Assembly: GCA_036023115.1 (NCBI GenBank)
Contig: JAYKKT010000073.1
Location: 14,536,001 to 14,600,000 of the forward strand
Source of the DNA: Brasenia schreberi
Taxonomy: Eukaryota; Streptophyta; Magnoliopsida; Nymphaeales; Cabombaceae
DNA: 64,000 nucleotides
Direction of reading: 5' to 3'
Shown: piece by piece, positions 20,590 through 35,500 of the stretch
How positions within the stretch are numbered: position 1 is the first letter of the stretch
Layout: each line of letters starts with the position of its first letter
The notes under the pieces: model-generated
Databases searched by the model: none
Seen by the model: the letters and a program-made list of their open reading frames with translations, nothing else
Told to the model about the DNA's origin: nothing
Program-made: the position numbers and the translations under genes

Positions 20590-23500
20590 TTTAAAAAAGA
20601 ATGATGGACCGGGAGGGCAGTCGAGGGTGACCGCTGCTGCAACAAATCCTGAAATTCTTACAAATCGAGCAGTGCAAAATGACAATGCTCCTCAAAGCCA
20701 GCCGGCTGTTGCTCCTTTATCTGGTAATTTTCATTTAAATTGTGGTTTCATTTTGTGTACGTCAGCTTGATATGCATTTTTTCAAAAATAAATCAGTTTC
20801 ATGTGCTTGATGTTGTGGAATCTTTTGAAGCACTGTTATAATTTGCACGTGCCAATTATTGTTGCTTGATGACTGGTGATAGGAGCCTCTGGAATGGCAA
20901 GCCCAGGTGATATCAAGCACAATGATAATTCTATCGAGAAAAGTGGAGAACCCCTATCTTGTCCACCTCCAACATATTCCAGTGCTAGACCACCAGTGTC
21001 AGCATCGACTGATGCTCCATCAGGTGGTCCTTATTTTAATGCACTGAACCGCTGCTTCTTTTTTGATTCATAGTTTCATAAAATTTCACTTTTTGCTAGT
21101 TGTTAATTGCTGTGTTTCTCTGTGTGTGTGCATATGGCAACAAATTGTCATGACATATGACTGATTTTATGATTTTTCTATACAAATTTGTGGAATAGAG
21201 GAACCCAATTTTGAATCAAATTCGTAATGCTGATAATTTATATTCAAGTATTATCATTTAATATATTAGACATTGTCCTCTAGCATTTCAAGAAGCTCCT
21301 ATTTAATGATGAGGGCACACTATGTGATAATCATCAATTAACACTCACTTTTATCTGTTGCTTTTTGCTTGCATTGTTTGGTTCAACTCAAATTAGTAAG
21401 GCGTTTGGGATTTGATTTCTTTACGCTATCATTAAGTACTCTGTTCATACTGACCTGGAGCATATGGTCTTTATCATACTTGTCCTTTCTTCCTCTCAGT
21501 TGTTGTATTGTCCTATTGGTTTTGCTTGGTTGATGCACTGGTCTTCAAACATTCTCAGAAGCAGAACTAGGTTTTTGTAGGCTTCAATTCTTCTGGACGT
21601 GGTTTTTGTTCTTTAATAGGATGATATTGTAAATAATTGTTGATAATCGAAGGTTGAATCGGCAACGTTGCAATTCATCAAATCACGAAGATCTCAAAAC
21701 ATCCGAATGTGGATGTCACATATAAAGAACACAATAGGAGATAACAAGAGTCCCAAACAAGGAGGTCAAATGACAACCAAAGGCTGTGCAAGACAACATT
21801 ATTATTTATTAATAAGAAAGTGCAATATTTATATCGGAAGTTACATAGCAATAAGAGGGGAAAGGAGCAGCTAAAGGGAGGCTACTGTGCCTAGCACAGT
21901 CTACCGTTAGAGGCCAGCTGCCTCCAACGGCTAGTTGATGTACTTCAGTCTCAACCCAAACAGGGCTCTAATGGCTCGTGTACCTATTACATTTAACACC
22001 TCCCTCAAACTTACGGTGTATATATGAAAGTTTGTCCAAAAAAAAATGAAAACGAGTGGCCGAGAGATATTTGGTGAAGAAATCAGTTAGCTGCATCTTT
22101 GATTTAATATAACATAAAGTTATCTTCTTTTGCAAGCATTCTCCACGAAGAAAATGACAATCCATCTCAATATGCTTCGTCCGTTCATGAAAGGTGTTGT
22201 TGGAGGCAATGTATATGACGCTTTTATTGTTACAATACATAGTGACAGGTTGTTGAGAAGTAATACCCATATCGCTAAGTACAATTGTAATCCAAAAAAT
22301 CTCCATAGCCGCAGTAGCCATGGCTCAATATTCTGCTTCGGTCGAAGAAAGTGACACCTTCTATTGCTTCTTACATTTCCAAGAAATGTATTCACCTAGA
22401 AAAATACAAAACCTAGTCGTAGAATGTCTATTGTTGACATCTCCACCCCATCCAACATTAGTATAGACAGATAAATCAAAAGACGAGGAAGAAGTTAAGA
22501 GGACCCCTTTATTTGTAGTATTTTTCACATATCTAATAATTCTCATAATAATACTCATATAATTAGTGGTGGGTGCTTGTAAAATTGACTAGTTGTATGT
22601 ACCACATGAGAAATATCAGGCCAAGTAATAGTAAGATATGTAAGAGCACCTATGAGTTGTCTGTAGGGAGTAGGATCTTCTAAAATTTCGCCATCATTAG
22701 ATCTTAACTTAGTACCAAGGATTTCAGGAGTATCAACCATCTTGTTGTCTGTGATACCAGATCTTTCAATTACATCATTAGCAAATTTAGTTTAAGACAT
22801 AAATGAGTATTTCTAACAATCTCAATACCCAAAAAATAATTAAGCAAACCTAAATCTTTCATATCAAATTCTTGATGAAGATTAGATTTAACCTCTACAA
22901 TCCCTGTTTCATCATTCCCAGGAATGATCATATCATCCATATATAGAAGTAAAATAACAATACCTGCTTTTGACTTTCGTACAAACAAAGCAGTATCAGT
23001 ATAACAAGATGTAAAGTGATGCAGATGCATGAATTTTTCAAAACGATCAAACCAAGCCTTAGGAGCTTGTTTCAAACCATACAATGCTTTTTGTAGTTTG
23101 AGAACATGATCCTGGAGAAGATCAAACCTGGAAGGAGTTGTCATATAAACGTAACATCAAGTTGATATATATCCCAGTGTTGAATAGCACTAAGGGTGAT
23201 TATAATTCTAATAGTAATCATTCTAGCAACATGAGCAAAAGTTTCATCATAGTCGATTCTATGCTCGTGAGCATATCCCTTGGCTACCAATTTAGGCTTA
23301 TATCTTTCAATATTACCATTACTATGAGTTTTAATTTTATAAACCCGTTAACATCCAATAACCTTCTTATTTTTAGGCGTAGGTACAATGATCCAAGTTT
23401 GAGTTTTGTCTACGGCTCTAAGTTCAACACTCATAGTAGCTTCCCATTCGAGAATACCCTTAGCTTGGCGATAAAACTTAGATTCTTTGACTTGATGAAG

Positions 23501-26500
23501 AATTGCAATCAAATTTTTGCGTTGAGGTTCAAAAGTTCATAGAAAACAAAACATTAAGAAGTTTTGAAATTCTAGGTTCTAGACATGTGTTATCAGATTC
23601 TCTATAACATCGTGTATAATGTAATGGGAAGGGTTCAATGATGGGTTGAGGATCAACAATTTCATTTTGGATACTACTACGCTCAAGAGTACTATCTTGA
23701 TGATCTTCAAGGTCACATTGACAATCTTCTTCTAAAGATTTAGACTTATAATAAGCATCATTCTCAAAAAATTTTACATCCCTAGAAACATTCAATTTAT
23801 CATTAACATGATCAAAACGTCTATAACCTTTTTTGTCTATGCTATATCCAAAAGATACACATTCAATGGCCCTAGGATACAATTTATCATTTTTGTCTGT
23901 ATAAACAAAGCATTTGCACCCTAAAACACTAAGTCTTTCATAATAAGGAAGAATATTATATAATTTTTCAAGAGGATAAATATTTTCAAGTTTGGATGAA
24001 GGCATTCTATTAATAAGATATACAACTGTAAGAGTGGCTTCTGCCCATAAAACTTACGAACATTGCGACAATTAACATAGTTCGACATGTTTCTATGATA
24101 TGTTTATGTTTTCTCTCAGCCAAGCCATTTTGTTAAGGGGTTTTGGTACACGATTTTTGATGCAAAATTTCATTAGTTTCGACAAACTTTTGAAACTCAT
24201 TTGACACATATTCTCCTCCCGAATCAGATATGGAAATGTTAATAGTGGAGCCAAATAAATTTTTAATGTTGCAAAAGGTTACAAAATTTTCAAACACTTC
24301 AAGACTTGTGCTTCAAAAGATATATTCAAGTAAAACGAGTAAGGTCATCTACAATTATCACATAATATTGAATTTCTTTCTTAGAGACAACAGGAGTAGG
24401 ACCCCAAATATCATAGCGTATTAATTCAAAAGCTTTGCTTGGTAGATAATTTCTTTCACCAAAAGGAAGAAGATGCATTTTTCCAAGAACACACTCTTTA
24501 CATTCAAACTTTTGTTTTCCAATTTTTTTCAAAGGAAAATTACACAATTTATGTATATCCAAATGTCCAAGTCGTTTATGCCAAAGGGTAGCATCTTGAG
24601 CACAAGAATCAAAATTTGTAATAACTAAACAATCTATTTTGTATAGTCCACTTTCTCTATGGCCTTGACCAATCACTTTCTTCGATAGGTGATCCTGCAT
24701 CACAGAATGCTTCGATGAGAAAGTGACTATACAATAATTATCATAAATTTGAGCAACCGAAAGTAAGCTTAAGTTGAGTTTAGGTATAAAGCTTACATTT
24801 TGGATTTTAAAATTTTCTTTTTCAAAATTTTCTATTTTTTCAATTTGAGTTTTTGTACTATCGGCCGTAAATACATGCTTTCCAAAGATATCGTGAGATC
24901 CATTTAAGGATTTTTTACAATAAGTCGTATAAAAAGAAGCACCTGAATATAAAAACTAAGACATACCTTGAGAGATAGAGAGGGTATTTACGAAGACGCT
25001 TGCTTTTTTCTTAAACATTTCCTCTATATATGCGTTGATGTTGGTAGGCAAAACTCCTCTTTTATCTTCCACAGCTCCCACATTTCCAAATTTCTTTCGA
25101 AGAAGAGGACAAATGGTTTTAATATGCCCACTTTTCTTGCAACAGTGACATATGGTGTCCTTCGTTGGTCCCGTGGGTTTCTTGTTTTTCTCTTCAAATT
25201 TTTTCACATGGGGAGGCTTGTATATCTTCATATTAGCTCCCGGTTTGGAGGCGGTAAGAAAGACTTCTTTTGCAACATTGATATTTTTAAACCTTGTTTC
25301 TTCCATAACAAGATCGACAAAAAATGAGTCTCATTTTGGTCTAGGTTTTTTATTTATTAAGTTTGATTTAATGTTTTTAAATTCGTTTCTTAAACCACAC
25401 ATAAACAAAAAGAAATATTGATTATCGAAAAACTCTTCAAATTCATCACATTTTTTAAGTTTTTCGAATTTATCAAAACTTCTAAGTTGTCCATAATTTC
25501 GAAAACTCATTGTGATAGTCTCTAATGCTTAAGTTCTCTTGCTTAAGCATTATGATCCTTTTCATTAAATCAATTTGAACAAAATCATCTTGAGAGTAAA
25601 GCCTTTTCAAGTATTCTCATGTTTCAAAAGCACTTTCAAAAACACTAATTCTATTTCTAAGTTTTTCATCTACATTTTGAGAAATAATCTAAGTTATTTT
25701 ATGATTCATCTTTTCTCAAGTTTTTAGATCTTGCTTATATTTTTCATGTGCTTTAACAATATCATCATCATCTAAAGATTCTAAACCATAAATGTCTAAA
25801 ATCGGTTCTTTGACTGTACCATTAATATGATCCTAAGAATCTTTTGATAAAAAATGCTTTTTCATGGTCCTTTCCTAACTTTGATAGCATTTTGGGTCAA
25901 AAATACATATAAAAGATTCATTTTTGCTTTTCATTTTATGCAAAAACAAAAGTTTTAGACTTACCTAAATTTTGGAGTGATTTCATGAAATTTGAAATCT
26001 TGGCATGCTTCCCAATGTGTGCTCGAAATCTTCAATACAAGGCTTTGATATCATATAAATAATTGTTGATAATCGAAGGTTGAATCAACAACGTTGAAAT
26101 TCTTCAAATCGTCAATATCTCAAAACATCCGAATATGGATGCCACACATAAAGAACACAATAGGAGATAGAAGAGTCCTAAACAAGAAAGTCAAATCACA
26201 AACAAAGGTTGTGTAAGATAGCATTATTTATTGATAAGAGATTGCAATATTTATAGAGAAAGTTACATAGCAATAAGAGGGGAAAGGAGCAGCTAAAGGG
26301 AGGCTGTTGTGCCCAGAACAGTCTAGCCGTTGGAGGCAGCTGTCCTCCAACAGCTAGTTGATGTACTGGCCACAGGCCCTAGTGGCCTGGGTCAGTCTCA
26401 ACGCAAACACGGGCACTAATGGCTCGTGTACCTATTACATTTAACAGAGATGACTCCGCTGAATCCTTCTACAATCTAATGATCTAAGAGCCTTGAGAGG

Positions 26501-29500
26501 TATGTGAGCTTTTGTGCTGATCCAAATGAAGGTGATCTGATCATAGCTCATAGTTGCTTCTAATTCAGTAACTTAAGATGTGCTCATCATCATCCGCATG
26601 GTTGGTGTATGCTTAATCTTGAGTGGGTCGATTTCAATATGTTCTACCTTTTGAGGAGGGATTCTATAGACGGTTTGCAAGCTTGTTGGTTTGATATAGA
26701 AGGATTCTCAACGCTTGTGCAACCGACATTGTTTGCTCATGCATGAAAGGCAAAGGAGGCATGAGCTGCTTTGCTGCAGGTAAAATTTTCTTGTAGTAGA
26801 ATGGAGACATTAGTGTAAGCCAAGCTATCTAGAGGACCACAAGGGACAACGTGTCAAAGACTCAGAGCTGGTTATCGATGCCAAGACCTGTTGCTTGTAT
26901 TAAACTTTGACTGCCACATTGGACTAGGCTTAGTTCACGATAGGTATGCTATAGCAAGAATGTGACACTTCTTAGGTTTGCGGTGGACTTTGTCATGTGT
27001 GCTGCTTAGGAGTGAGGCAGGGATTCAACCTTCATGATTCAAGCAGGTGACTTGTCGGTTAAGGAGTGATCCTGGCAGCTAGATTCCCTAGGTAGTTTGG
27101 TTTTGGATCACCGCAGCCTAGTCCAGGACTATTCATTGACTAATCCCAATTTTGACTGCACAGGATCTGCCAAGTTAATTAAATATTTAAACAAGTTGTA
27201 GTTTTGAATATTACATTTGCCAACCTATTATAAGTTAACGGGTAGCAAGTCAATCACTACAATTAAAAAGGCAGACGGCTAAGTATCACCATTTGTGATT
27301 TTTTATTTTCATGAAAAAATAACATAAAGGGGTTAAAAATGTTCAAATTTCAAGCATCTCTTTGAATGTGGACAAACTATATATATGGAATGATAGAAAT
27401 TATAGTCTTAAAAAATGTTCTTTGGGTTGGAATTGGTGTACCAGATGAAGACACAAATCTATACACTTCCCTACAAGTAACGAGATGGGTATGGGGTACA
27501 AAGATTGAGGGTTGGGTATGGCTGGATATATATGTTTTCGTTTGCCTACATTTCCATCCTATCTTAACCAAAAAATTGACAACACTGAATCAGACCTTAA
27601 TTGGGTACTCATGATTTCATTCCACGCCTGATGGGCTGATACTTCTAATATAAATCCGTTTCATGTGAGAATGCCTTTCTTTTAATGGCTAAAGAAAAGG
27701 GGTTCTTGTGGAGAGTTCTCTTTTTGTCTTTTTAGTATTAATTGGGAATGGTCCAGAAAAAGGGCTAAAGTAAATGTAGAAGGATTGAAACTGTAAGAGT
27801 ATTGAAATAGAAGATAGATGGAATGGGAGGACGAAGAAGGCAATCAAAGAATGTGGGCCCTCATTATTTGTTTACTCTCTCTCTTTTTTTTTTCTGATTG
27901 TTTTAATTGGGTTGCTTTGAGTCCTAATAAGATAGGCAAGGAATAACTCTGTATGTGTATGAGCACCTGTGCATGCACATGAACCTGCACATTTATGTGC
28001 ATTTGCTTGACAGTATTACTGAAAATGTTTGACATTTTACTTTTGAGAAAGTCTATTTTTTTATTACTCAGTAAATCTTAGGTAGTACATTTAAATGCAA
28101 TCATTTGTTAGAGATTCTAACAGTCAAATGGCTTCATTCATGCTCATAATATTTGTTGTACTCGGTATGTGTTTGTGTGTTATCAATGACAAGGTGCATC
28201 TCCATTCTTGAACTCTTTTCATACTGCTTTATTGGCGATGCCTTATACGCTTTTGTCACTCGGATGTGTACTGTGACTGTAGCTTCTGCTCACTACAACA
28301 ACAACTAAGCCTTTTCCCATACTAGATAGGGTCGGCTACATGTATTCTTTGTTTTCACCGAGCCCTATCATGTACCATATTGGCAGTTAACTCAACATGA
28401 GCTATATCATTCTTTATTGTTTTTTTCCAACACTTTTGTGGTCTTCTTCTTTCTCTTTTAACATTTTCACTATCTAGCTGTTATACTCTTATTAGAGCTT
28501 CCTTTGGTCATCTTTCTACATGTCCAAATTATCTTAAATGATTTTTTCTCATTTTATCCTCTATTGGTGGCACTCCTATTTTGTTTCTAATAACCTCATT
28601 ATATATATGGTCTTTTCTTGTGTGACCACTCATCCATCTTAAAATCTTCATTTCTGTCACGGATATCTTTTGTACATGTTGATGATTAACTGCCCAATAC
28701 TCTTAACCATAAAAATAGTAGGTCCTGTCTAATTGCTGTTCTATAATATTTACCTTTCAACTTTAATAGTATCTTTTTATCACATAAAATACCTGATGCC
28801 CCTCTCCATTTTAACCAACCTACATTAATTCTCTCTGTAACATCTCCATCAATTTTTCAATCACTCTGAAAAACTTACCCTAGATGTATCACAATATTCT
28901 CTTTGTGTTTTATTGTAGTAGTTGCAGCTTATTGTTCACTTCCGTTCCTGCTGTGCTACTTGGAACCTTCAAATCCTTAGATCATTATAATGAAAGAATT
29001 CTACAAAGCCATGAGGACCAACTTTTACCTCCCATCAAATTTTGTGTTCTAGAACTTGTATTGCTAGTATAGTTTCCTCATCTATTCTACATTTTCATTT
29101 TCCTTAAATACTTTGCTCACTGTTGGTTTTGTTGTTGGATTATGTCAGGAGATTCCTCCAAAAACTATTCTCTTCAATTTGGGACCATAAGTCCAGGTTT
29201 CATGAATCGAATTGAGGTCTGGATTTACATTTTTTTGTTAAATGAATTTATCATTTTCTTATGGATGCAGGCTTTTGCCTGGTTGCAACTATTTTGTTTG
29301 TGTTCTTTATTCTTTTGTTTGTGACCATTTCACATATAAAATCTTTAGTGCAGATACCTGCACGGACCAGCTCTGCACCACCAAACTTGGACGAGCAAAA
29401 ACATGATCAGGTTCTCTCTCTCTCTCTCTCTCTCTCTCTTGCGAGCACACACACACACACTTGTGTGCTTTTGCTTTTTTATCTACTTCTGCCACTTTCT

Positions 29501-32500
29501 ATCTCATGTTTCTGTTTTCTGATCTCCTTTTGTTGCTTCTGTATAGGCATTCCATGTTACTCGGCCTAGCCCCATGCCAACAATTGTTGCTGCCAAGCAG
29601 CCACAGTATCAGCATCAGCTTAGAAAGGATTCAGGTGTTAAACTTTCTAATGTTCCTGAGACTCACCAAGCTTTCCAGCAAAGAAGGGATGCAGCGACTC
29701 TCCAGATTCCAGTATCAACTCAAAATACTACTTTAAAGCCTTCAGTGTTTCCTCATGTTGCGGGGTCTGTGTCAGTGTCTTTTCAGCAACTTCAACCACC
29801 AGCTCAGTTTAATAACCCAAATGCGCAGAATTTACAGAGTGTTTCTGCTGGCTCAGTTCAAATGCCTATGTCCCTTTCTGTTGGTAATGTTGCACAAGTT
29901 CAACCATCTGTATTTGTTCACAGTTTGCAACCTCATCCACTGCAGGCTCAAGGGGTGATTCATCAGAGTCCAGGATTGGGCTGTGGTCCCCAGATGAATC
30001 CTCATCTTGGACCTCAGTTAGGAAGCTTAGGTATCGGCATGGCTCCTCAATTCCCTCAATCAGCTGTAAATAAATTTGGTACAATGCGAAAAGCAGTTAA
30101 GATAACTGACCCTAAAACTCGTGAAGAGTTGAAATTGGATAAGAGGATTGATTCTTCTGTGGATGCATCAACTTCGGGCCAGGCAGTGCAATTTGCTAGA
30201 TCACAAGCAGGTGTGGCCCCTCAGTCACAGCAGCCCATTAGTTCATTCGCTTCTGCCCATCAGATCGGTTATTATTCCACAATGCAACCCAGCACATATA
30301 CTCCTTCCATGTTTTTTCCTGGTCAGGCTGCCCATCCTTTACCGAATACTCAAGTTACTCCTGGGTCTTCAGCCCCAAGATACAACTACCCACTTCACCA
30401 TGGTGGCCCTGCTGTGCCTGTTGCAAACCATGCTGCACAGGTCACTTCCTTACCTCCTACTAAGCCTGGGCCTGTGATCCAACCTACTTCAGAGCCAGCA
30501 AACTTAGAAGCAGTGACTGGACAATTTGCATCTGTTAACATAAAAGCAAAGCCACCTACAGTTCTGATTCCGGCAAAAGTCGGGAGCTTCAACTCTGCAT
30601 TATTTGTACATTCCTCTTTCACCAATACAGGTGTTCTTCGAAGTGAACCAGTTAAACTATCTGGGCGTCATGAGGAGTCTGGCTCTGCACATTTTCAGAA
30701 GCCCACTGATGGAGCGAGACTGATATCTTCTGCCATGGGAGAGATACTGGCACAACTTCCTCCAACCGTTTCTTCAGTAGTGCCAAGTGACACTGGGCCT
30801 GGCATTTGCGTCCAACAGCCAAAGCATGTTTCTCGACCACCATCCTTTCCAGATTCATTGCATGTTAAGGATTCTGTACCTGCTGGTGTTACTGGTGAAC
30901 CAAGACAGGCATCCATGCTTTCTTCACTCGAGCATGTTGTTATATCTGAGGAACCGGTCCATGCCTTGACTAATATTAAAGGTGGTCACAAGTGGGACCC
31001 TCTTAAACGGTCAGTTTCCTTGACAGATCAGCAGAATCTGAAAAGAAAAGAGCAAAGGCAATCTGAATTGTCAGACCAGGTATGTGGCCTGATGTTTTTC
31101 GAGTTGGCTATTTTCTATGGTTTGAAGTTTGAAGCTATTCTGCTTTCATTTTGTTGCTTGCGGATTTTAGAGTTCCATGGTTATTTGCTATGCAGGTATA
31201 TGACTCTGCTGGTAACCTGACTTTAGAAATGGTAAAGAATGGTTTGAAAACTCAGGAGTCCAGTCTAGCTGCACCAGATCAAGTCCCATCTCCCACACCA
31301 CCATTTTCTTCATCTCTCAAGTTGGAGAACAGCAGTTCATCTGAAGATGCAGTTTCTGAAGTAAAAGATTGTAAAACTTTGTCTGCTTCAGTGAAAAATT
31401 CCAACAGAGAATTGGAAGGAGAACCAGATTCATCTACAGGTTCTGAGCATGTTAATGCCATTAACGAAGTGCCAATTATTTCTAGTGTAGGGGAGAGAGG
31501 CCCTAGTGAGCCATTGAGTTCTGTTGATCCTGAAGTTATTCCAGAGGGGTTATTTAGTTCATCTTCCATAACAAATGAAGATTTTCCACTACATGATCCT
31601 GGTACGGCAAAACAAACTAATAAGACAACACGGTTTGAAGAAAGCAGAAGTCCTAATGTCACGGAATTACAAGGTCAAGCATCTATAAATACTCCTGTTG
31701 GGTGTTCTGATAGTAGTGAGACCGTTGATGCCTTTCTGGATGAGGTATCAATGGTTGACAGAGCAGACAAAAGAGTCACTGGTGTTCTTTCGAATCAGTT
31801 AGAACAAGAAAATATTTCCAGGGAAGAAGTGTCAACTTCCTTGACCTCTGGTCCAGTTGAAGTTGTTGGGACTGAGATCAACAAGGAAGAGAAGGAAGGG
31901 ATCTTGGGTGATTCTCCTGCTACTTCACAAACATGTTCAGATTCTCGGCAGGATGAGGACTTGTCTTCTCCTCATTTGGTCTTGGATGGATATGGAAAGT
32001 GCATGAAAAGGGATTGCTTTGATGAAAGAAGCAGATCAGCAGAGGAACATGCTGATTCTGATAGAGGGTTATCATCTGGTCTGCCTTCAGTTACTTCTGA
32101 TGTGGTACAGAAACATGAAACTAGAGGCACAGAAAATAGAAGTTGTGTCTTGACTTCCAATGCTTTGTCAAGCTCCAAAGATAAGATGTTTTTGGATCAG
32201 GGAAAGCTAAAGAATGTTTCTGGCAAAAAGAAAAAGAAGAGAGAACTTCTTTCTAAAGCAGATGCTGCAGGCGCAACCTCTGATCTTTATATGGCATATA
32301 AAGCACCGGAGGAGAAAAGAGGAGTTGCTACGTCCGAAAATGTGGAAACCCTGTCTTCAAGCAACGATAAGCAGATGCCTGCAGATGAAACAGAGAAGCT
32401 CTCTGCTGCAAGAGCGGAAGATCAAAACAGATCTGAGCTGGATGATTGGGAAGAAGCTTCTGAAATATCTAGCCCTAAGCTAAAGGCGTTAAGGAAATGT

Positions 32501-35500
32501 GAACAGATGCACAGTCATAAGTCCGTTGAAGACCATAATGGTGGATCTGTAGGTAAAAAGAGATACACCAGGGACTTCTTCATGACCTTCTCAGAGAAAT
32601 ATAAATTGCTTCCCCCAGGATTTGGGATAGGAATGGATATAGCTGATCTGGTTATGAGTGCTCAAGTAAATGTTTCAGCACGTGGGTGTGGAAGAATACA
32701 TGACAGGCAGCCAAGTGGGTCTTCTCGACCTGATTGTTGTGGAAGTGGAAACATGGAGGAAGATAGGTGGAACAAATTAACAGTTCCTTTTGTACCTGGA
32801 CGTGGGGACCTGGCATATAGTGTTCCGGCTGGAGGACTTCGTCCCGGCCAAGGGGGGAATATTGGAGTGTCGAAGAATCCACGTGGTCATGCAGCTGGTC
32901 AATATGTAAGCGGTATTCTTTCTGGGCCCGTGCAGTCTCTTGCTTCTCCAGGTGGACTTCCAAGACCAAGTGCTGATTCTGATAGGTGGCAGCATGCTGT
33001 TCCTGTTCAGAAGGGATTGATTCCTTCCCCTCATACTCAATCGGTAGTCATGCACAAAGCTGAGAAAAAATATGAACTTGGCAAAGTGTCTGACCAGGAG
33101 GAAGCTAAGCAGAGACAACTGAAGGCCATTCTTAATAAGCTAACTCCTCAGAACTTTGAAAAGCTATTTCAGCAAGTCAAAGAAGTTGCCATTGACAATG
33201 TTGTTACTCTTGCGGGTGTTATCTCCCAAATTTTTGATAAAGCTTTGATGGAACCAACATTCTGTGAGATGTATGCTGATTTCTGTTTTCATCTTGCTGG
33301 AACACTGCCAGACCTAATGGAGGATAACGAAAAGATCACTTTCAGAAGATTGCTTCTGAATAAGTGCCAAGAGGAGTTTGAGAGAGGGGAAAGGGAGCAA
33401 GCAGAAGCTGATAAGGTTGGGGAGGAAGGTGAGGTGAAACAGTCTGAAGAGGAAAGAGAAGAAAAGAGGATTAATGTCCGTAGGCGGATGCTGGGGAATA
33501 TTCGACTGATTGGAGAGCTTTACAAGAAAAAGATGTTAACTGAAAGAATTATGCACGAATGCATCAAGAAGTTGTTGGGACAGTATCAAAATCCTGATGA
33601 AGAAGATGTTGAAGCCTTGTGCAAGTTGATGAGCACAATTGGAGCTATAATTGATCATCCCGTAGCCAAAGACCATATGGATGCATATTTTGATAGAATT
33701 CAGAAGCTATCAACAAATCAGAAGCTATCTTCTAGAATGCGCTTCATGCTGAGGGACACAATTGATCTGCGAAAGAACAAGTGGCAGCAAAGGAGGAAAA
33801 TTGAGGGGCCAAAGAAAATTGAGGAGGTACATCGTGACGCAGCTCAAGAGCGTCAAATCCAGGCAGGGCGAGCATCTCGTGGCTCTGGCATGAGTTTGCC
33901 AAGGAGAGGACAGGCTATTGATTATGGTCCTCGGGGTTCCCCTGGTTTACCTACTCCAGCTGGGCAGCAGATGGGTTCAGTTCGTGGAATGCCAGCATCT
34001 GGTCGCTTTGTTGCCCAAGACATTCGTTTGGAGGATAGACACACTCTTGAGAGCAGGACTACATCACATACCTTGCCTCAAAGATCTAGGGATGATGATT
34101 CCATCACCCTTGGACCCCAAGGTGGTCTTGGTAAGATGATGTCTATGCGAGGACAGCCATCAGCATCAAGTGGGTCCACAAACGATCTTGCGATGAGCAC
34201 TAGGAATGCCAGAAAATTGGCAACAGGCATAAATGGTTCTGGTTCTGCTTATTCTGGGGCAGATTGGATATCTTATCGCTCAAGGGAGGAGGTCAGTTCC
34301 AGGGATCGTCTACCTGATAGGTCTATGTCTATACCTGTTCGTGATCAATCAAATCATCAGGATCACATACACGGGGACACAATAAACAATCAAAGCTCTT
34401 CACCTGGTCGACATAACTCATCGGATAAATTGTCTGAAGAGCGCCTAAAAGAAAAATCAATGTCTATTATCAAGGAGTTCTACAGGTACCATGTTCTCTT
34501 CCTCTTGTTTATACTGAAGTTTCTCGATTTCAATTACTACTGCAATTCATTTATTAAGCCAGTAAAGCTGCCGCTTATGGAGTATTTTTTCTCTCCATGT
34601 CTCACAGTTTTTTTTTACTAAAGCTTGCACAATGCTAATCTTAAGTGCATATTGACTAGTGCGCTTTCTCCTCTGTTCTCTGACATTTGCCTGAAGCCTG
34701 CTTGATTCCTAGTTCGTGTCTATTAGCCATGGCAACCTTAATCAAAGAATATATTTTCCTTTCTTGTCTTGGAGTTTGTGCATGATAGGTACCATTTCTC
34801 CATTTTATAGATCCAAAAAATGCTTTGACGTACCCTTGGTTTTGAGATGGACAATTTTATAGACATACTTGAGTGCTATGTTAATTGTATGGTGAAATTG
34901 ATGAATTGAGTAATTTGTAGCACCATCCCCATGTATGTCTCCTTGCGTGCTCTTACTTGTGTTGACAGGGATAGTAATTGTGGGCATAAAATGCTTAATA
35001 TATATTTTTTATGTGTGTATATATATAGCTGCTAATTCCAGCAGTCTTAAATTTTAGAACAGACAACCTGGAATTATTGAAATTTACTTACAGTAATATT
35101 CAGCAAATAGGTGGTTTTTGAGAAAAAAACTAGCGGAAGAAGCCATTCAAGGATGGGAAGTTGATGAAACTCTTAATTAAATAAATATTTTCAAATTGTA
35201 TTTTGGGTTTGAGATGTTTCATATTGTGTTATCAGAATATAGATTATGAAGCATAAATTGATTTCAGAAAAAAATATTGCATGTGATCTATCAAAATATA
35301 GATTATAGGAAATCTCATCAAACTAATATAAAATTTGAGAATACGGTGTAAATTCAAAGAAAGCAATTAATTTTATACATAGACCTTCCAACGCCTGATC
35401 TTAGCACCAACATCTCCTAAATCAGAATCTGACAAATAGATTCAAGTGTAAAAGAAAAACAATCAAAGTGATATTTGAAGCATTCGTTTTTAGATTCAAT

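Larger units (their letters stand above)
21628..26446 (-). mobile_element. Copia-2: minus-strand Ty1-copia element in eIF4G intron 2
   Basis: LTR pair 21628-21998 and 26054-26446 have the ends TGT..ACA. The minus-strand PBS complement lies just inside the right LTR and the polypurine tract complement CCTCCCTCAAAC just inside the left. Gag zinc knuckle, integrase, RT and RNase H remnants read from right to left. Flanking pentamers GATAT (21623-21627) and GAGAT (26447-26451) are a likely TSD with one change. The LTRs differ by many substitutions and by a 20-base or so block, so this is an old insertion. Confidence 0.92.

Noticed and set aside
34486..34621. Readthrough extension of the large eIF4G exon to a stop at 34621
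   Set aside because: A proper donor at 34485/34486 and a matching acceptor at 37508 restore the conserved MA3 sequence [12 protein letters not shown].
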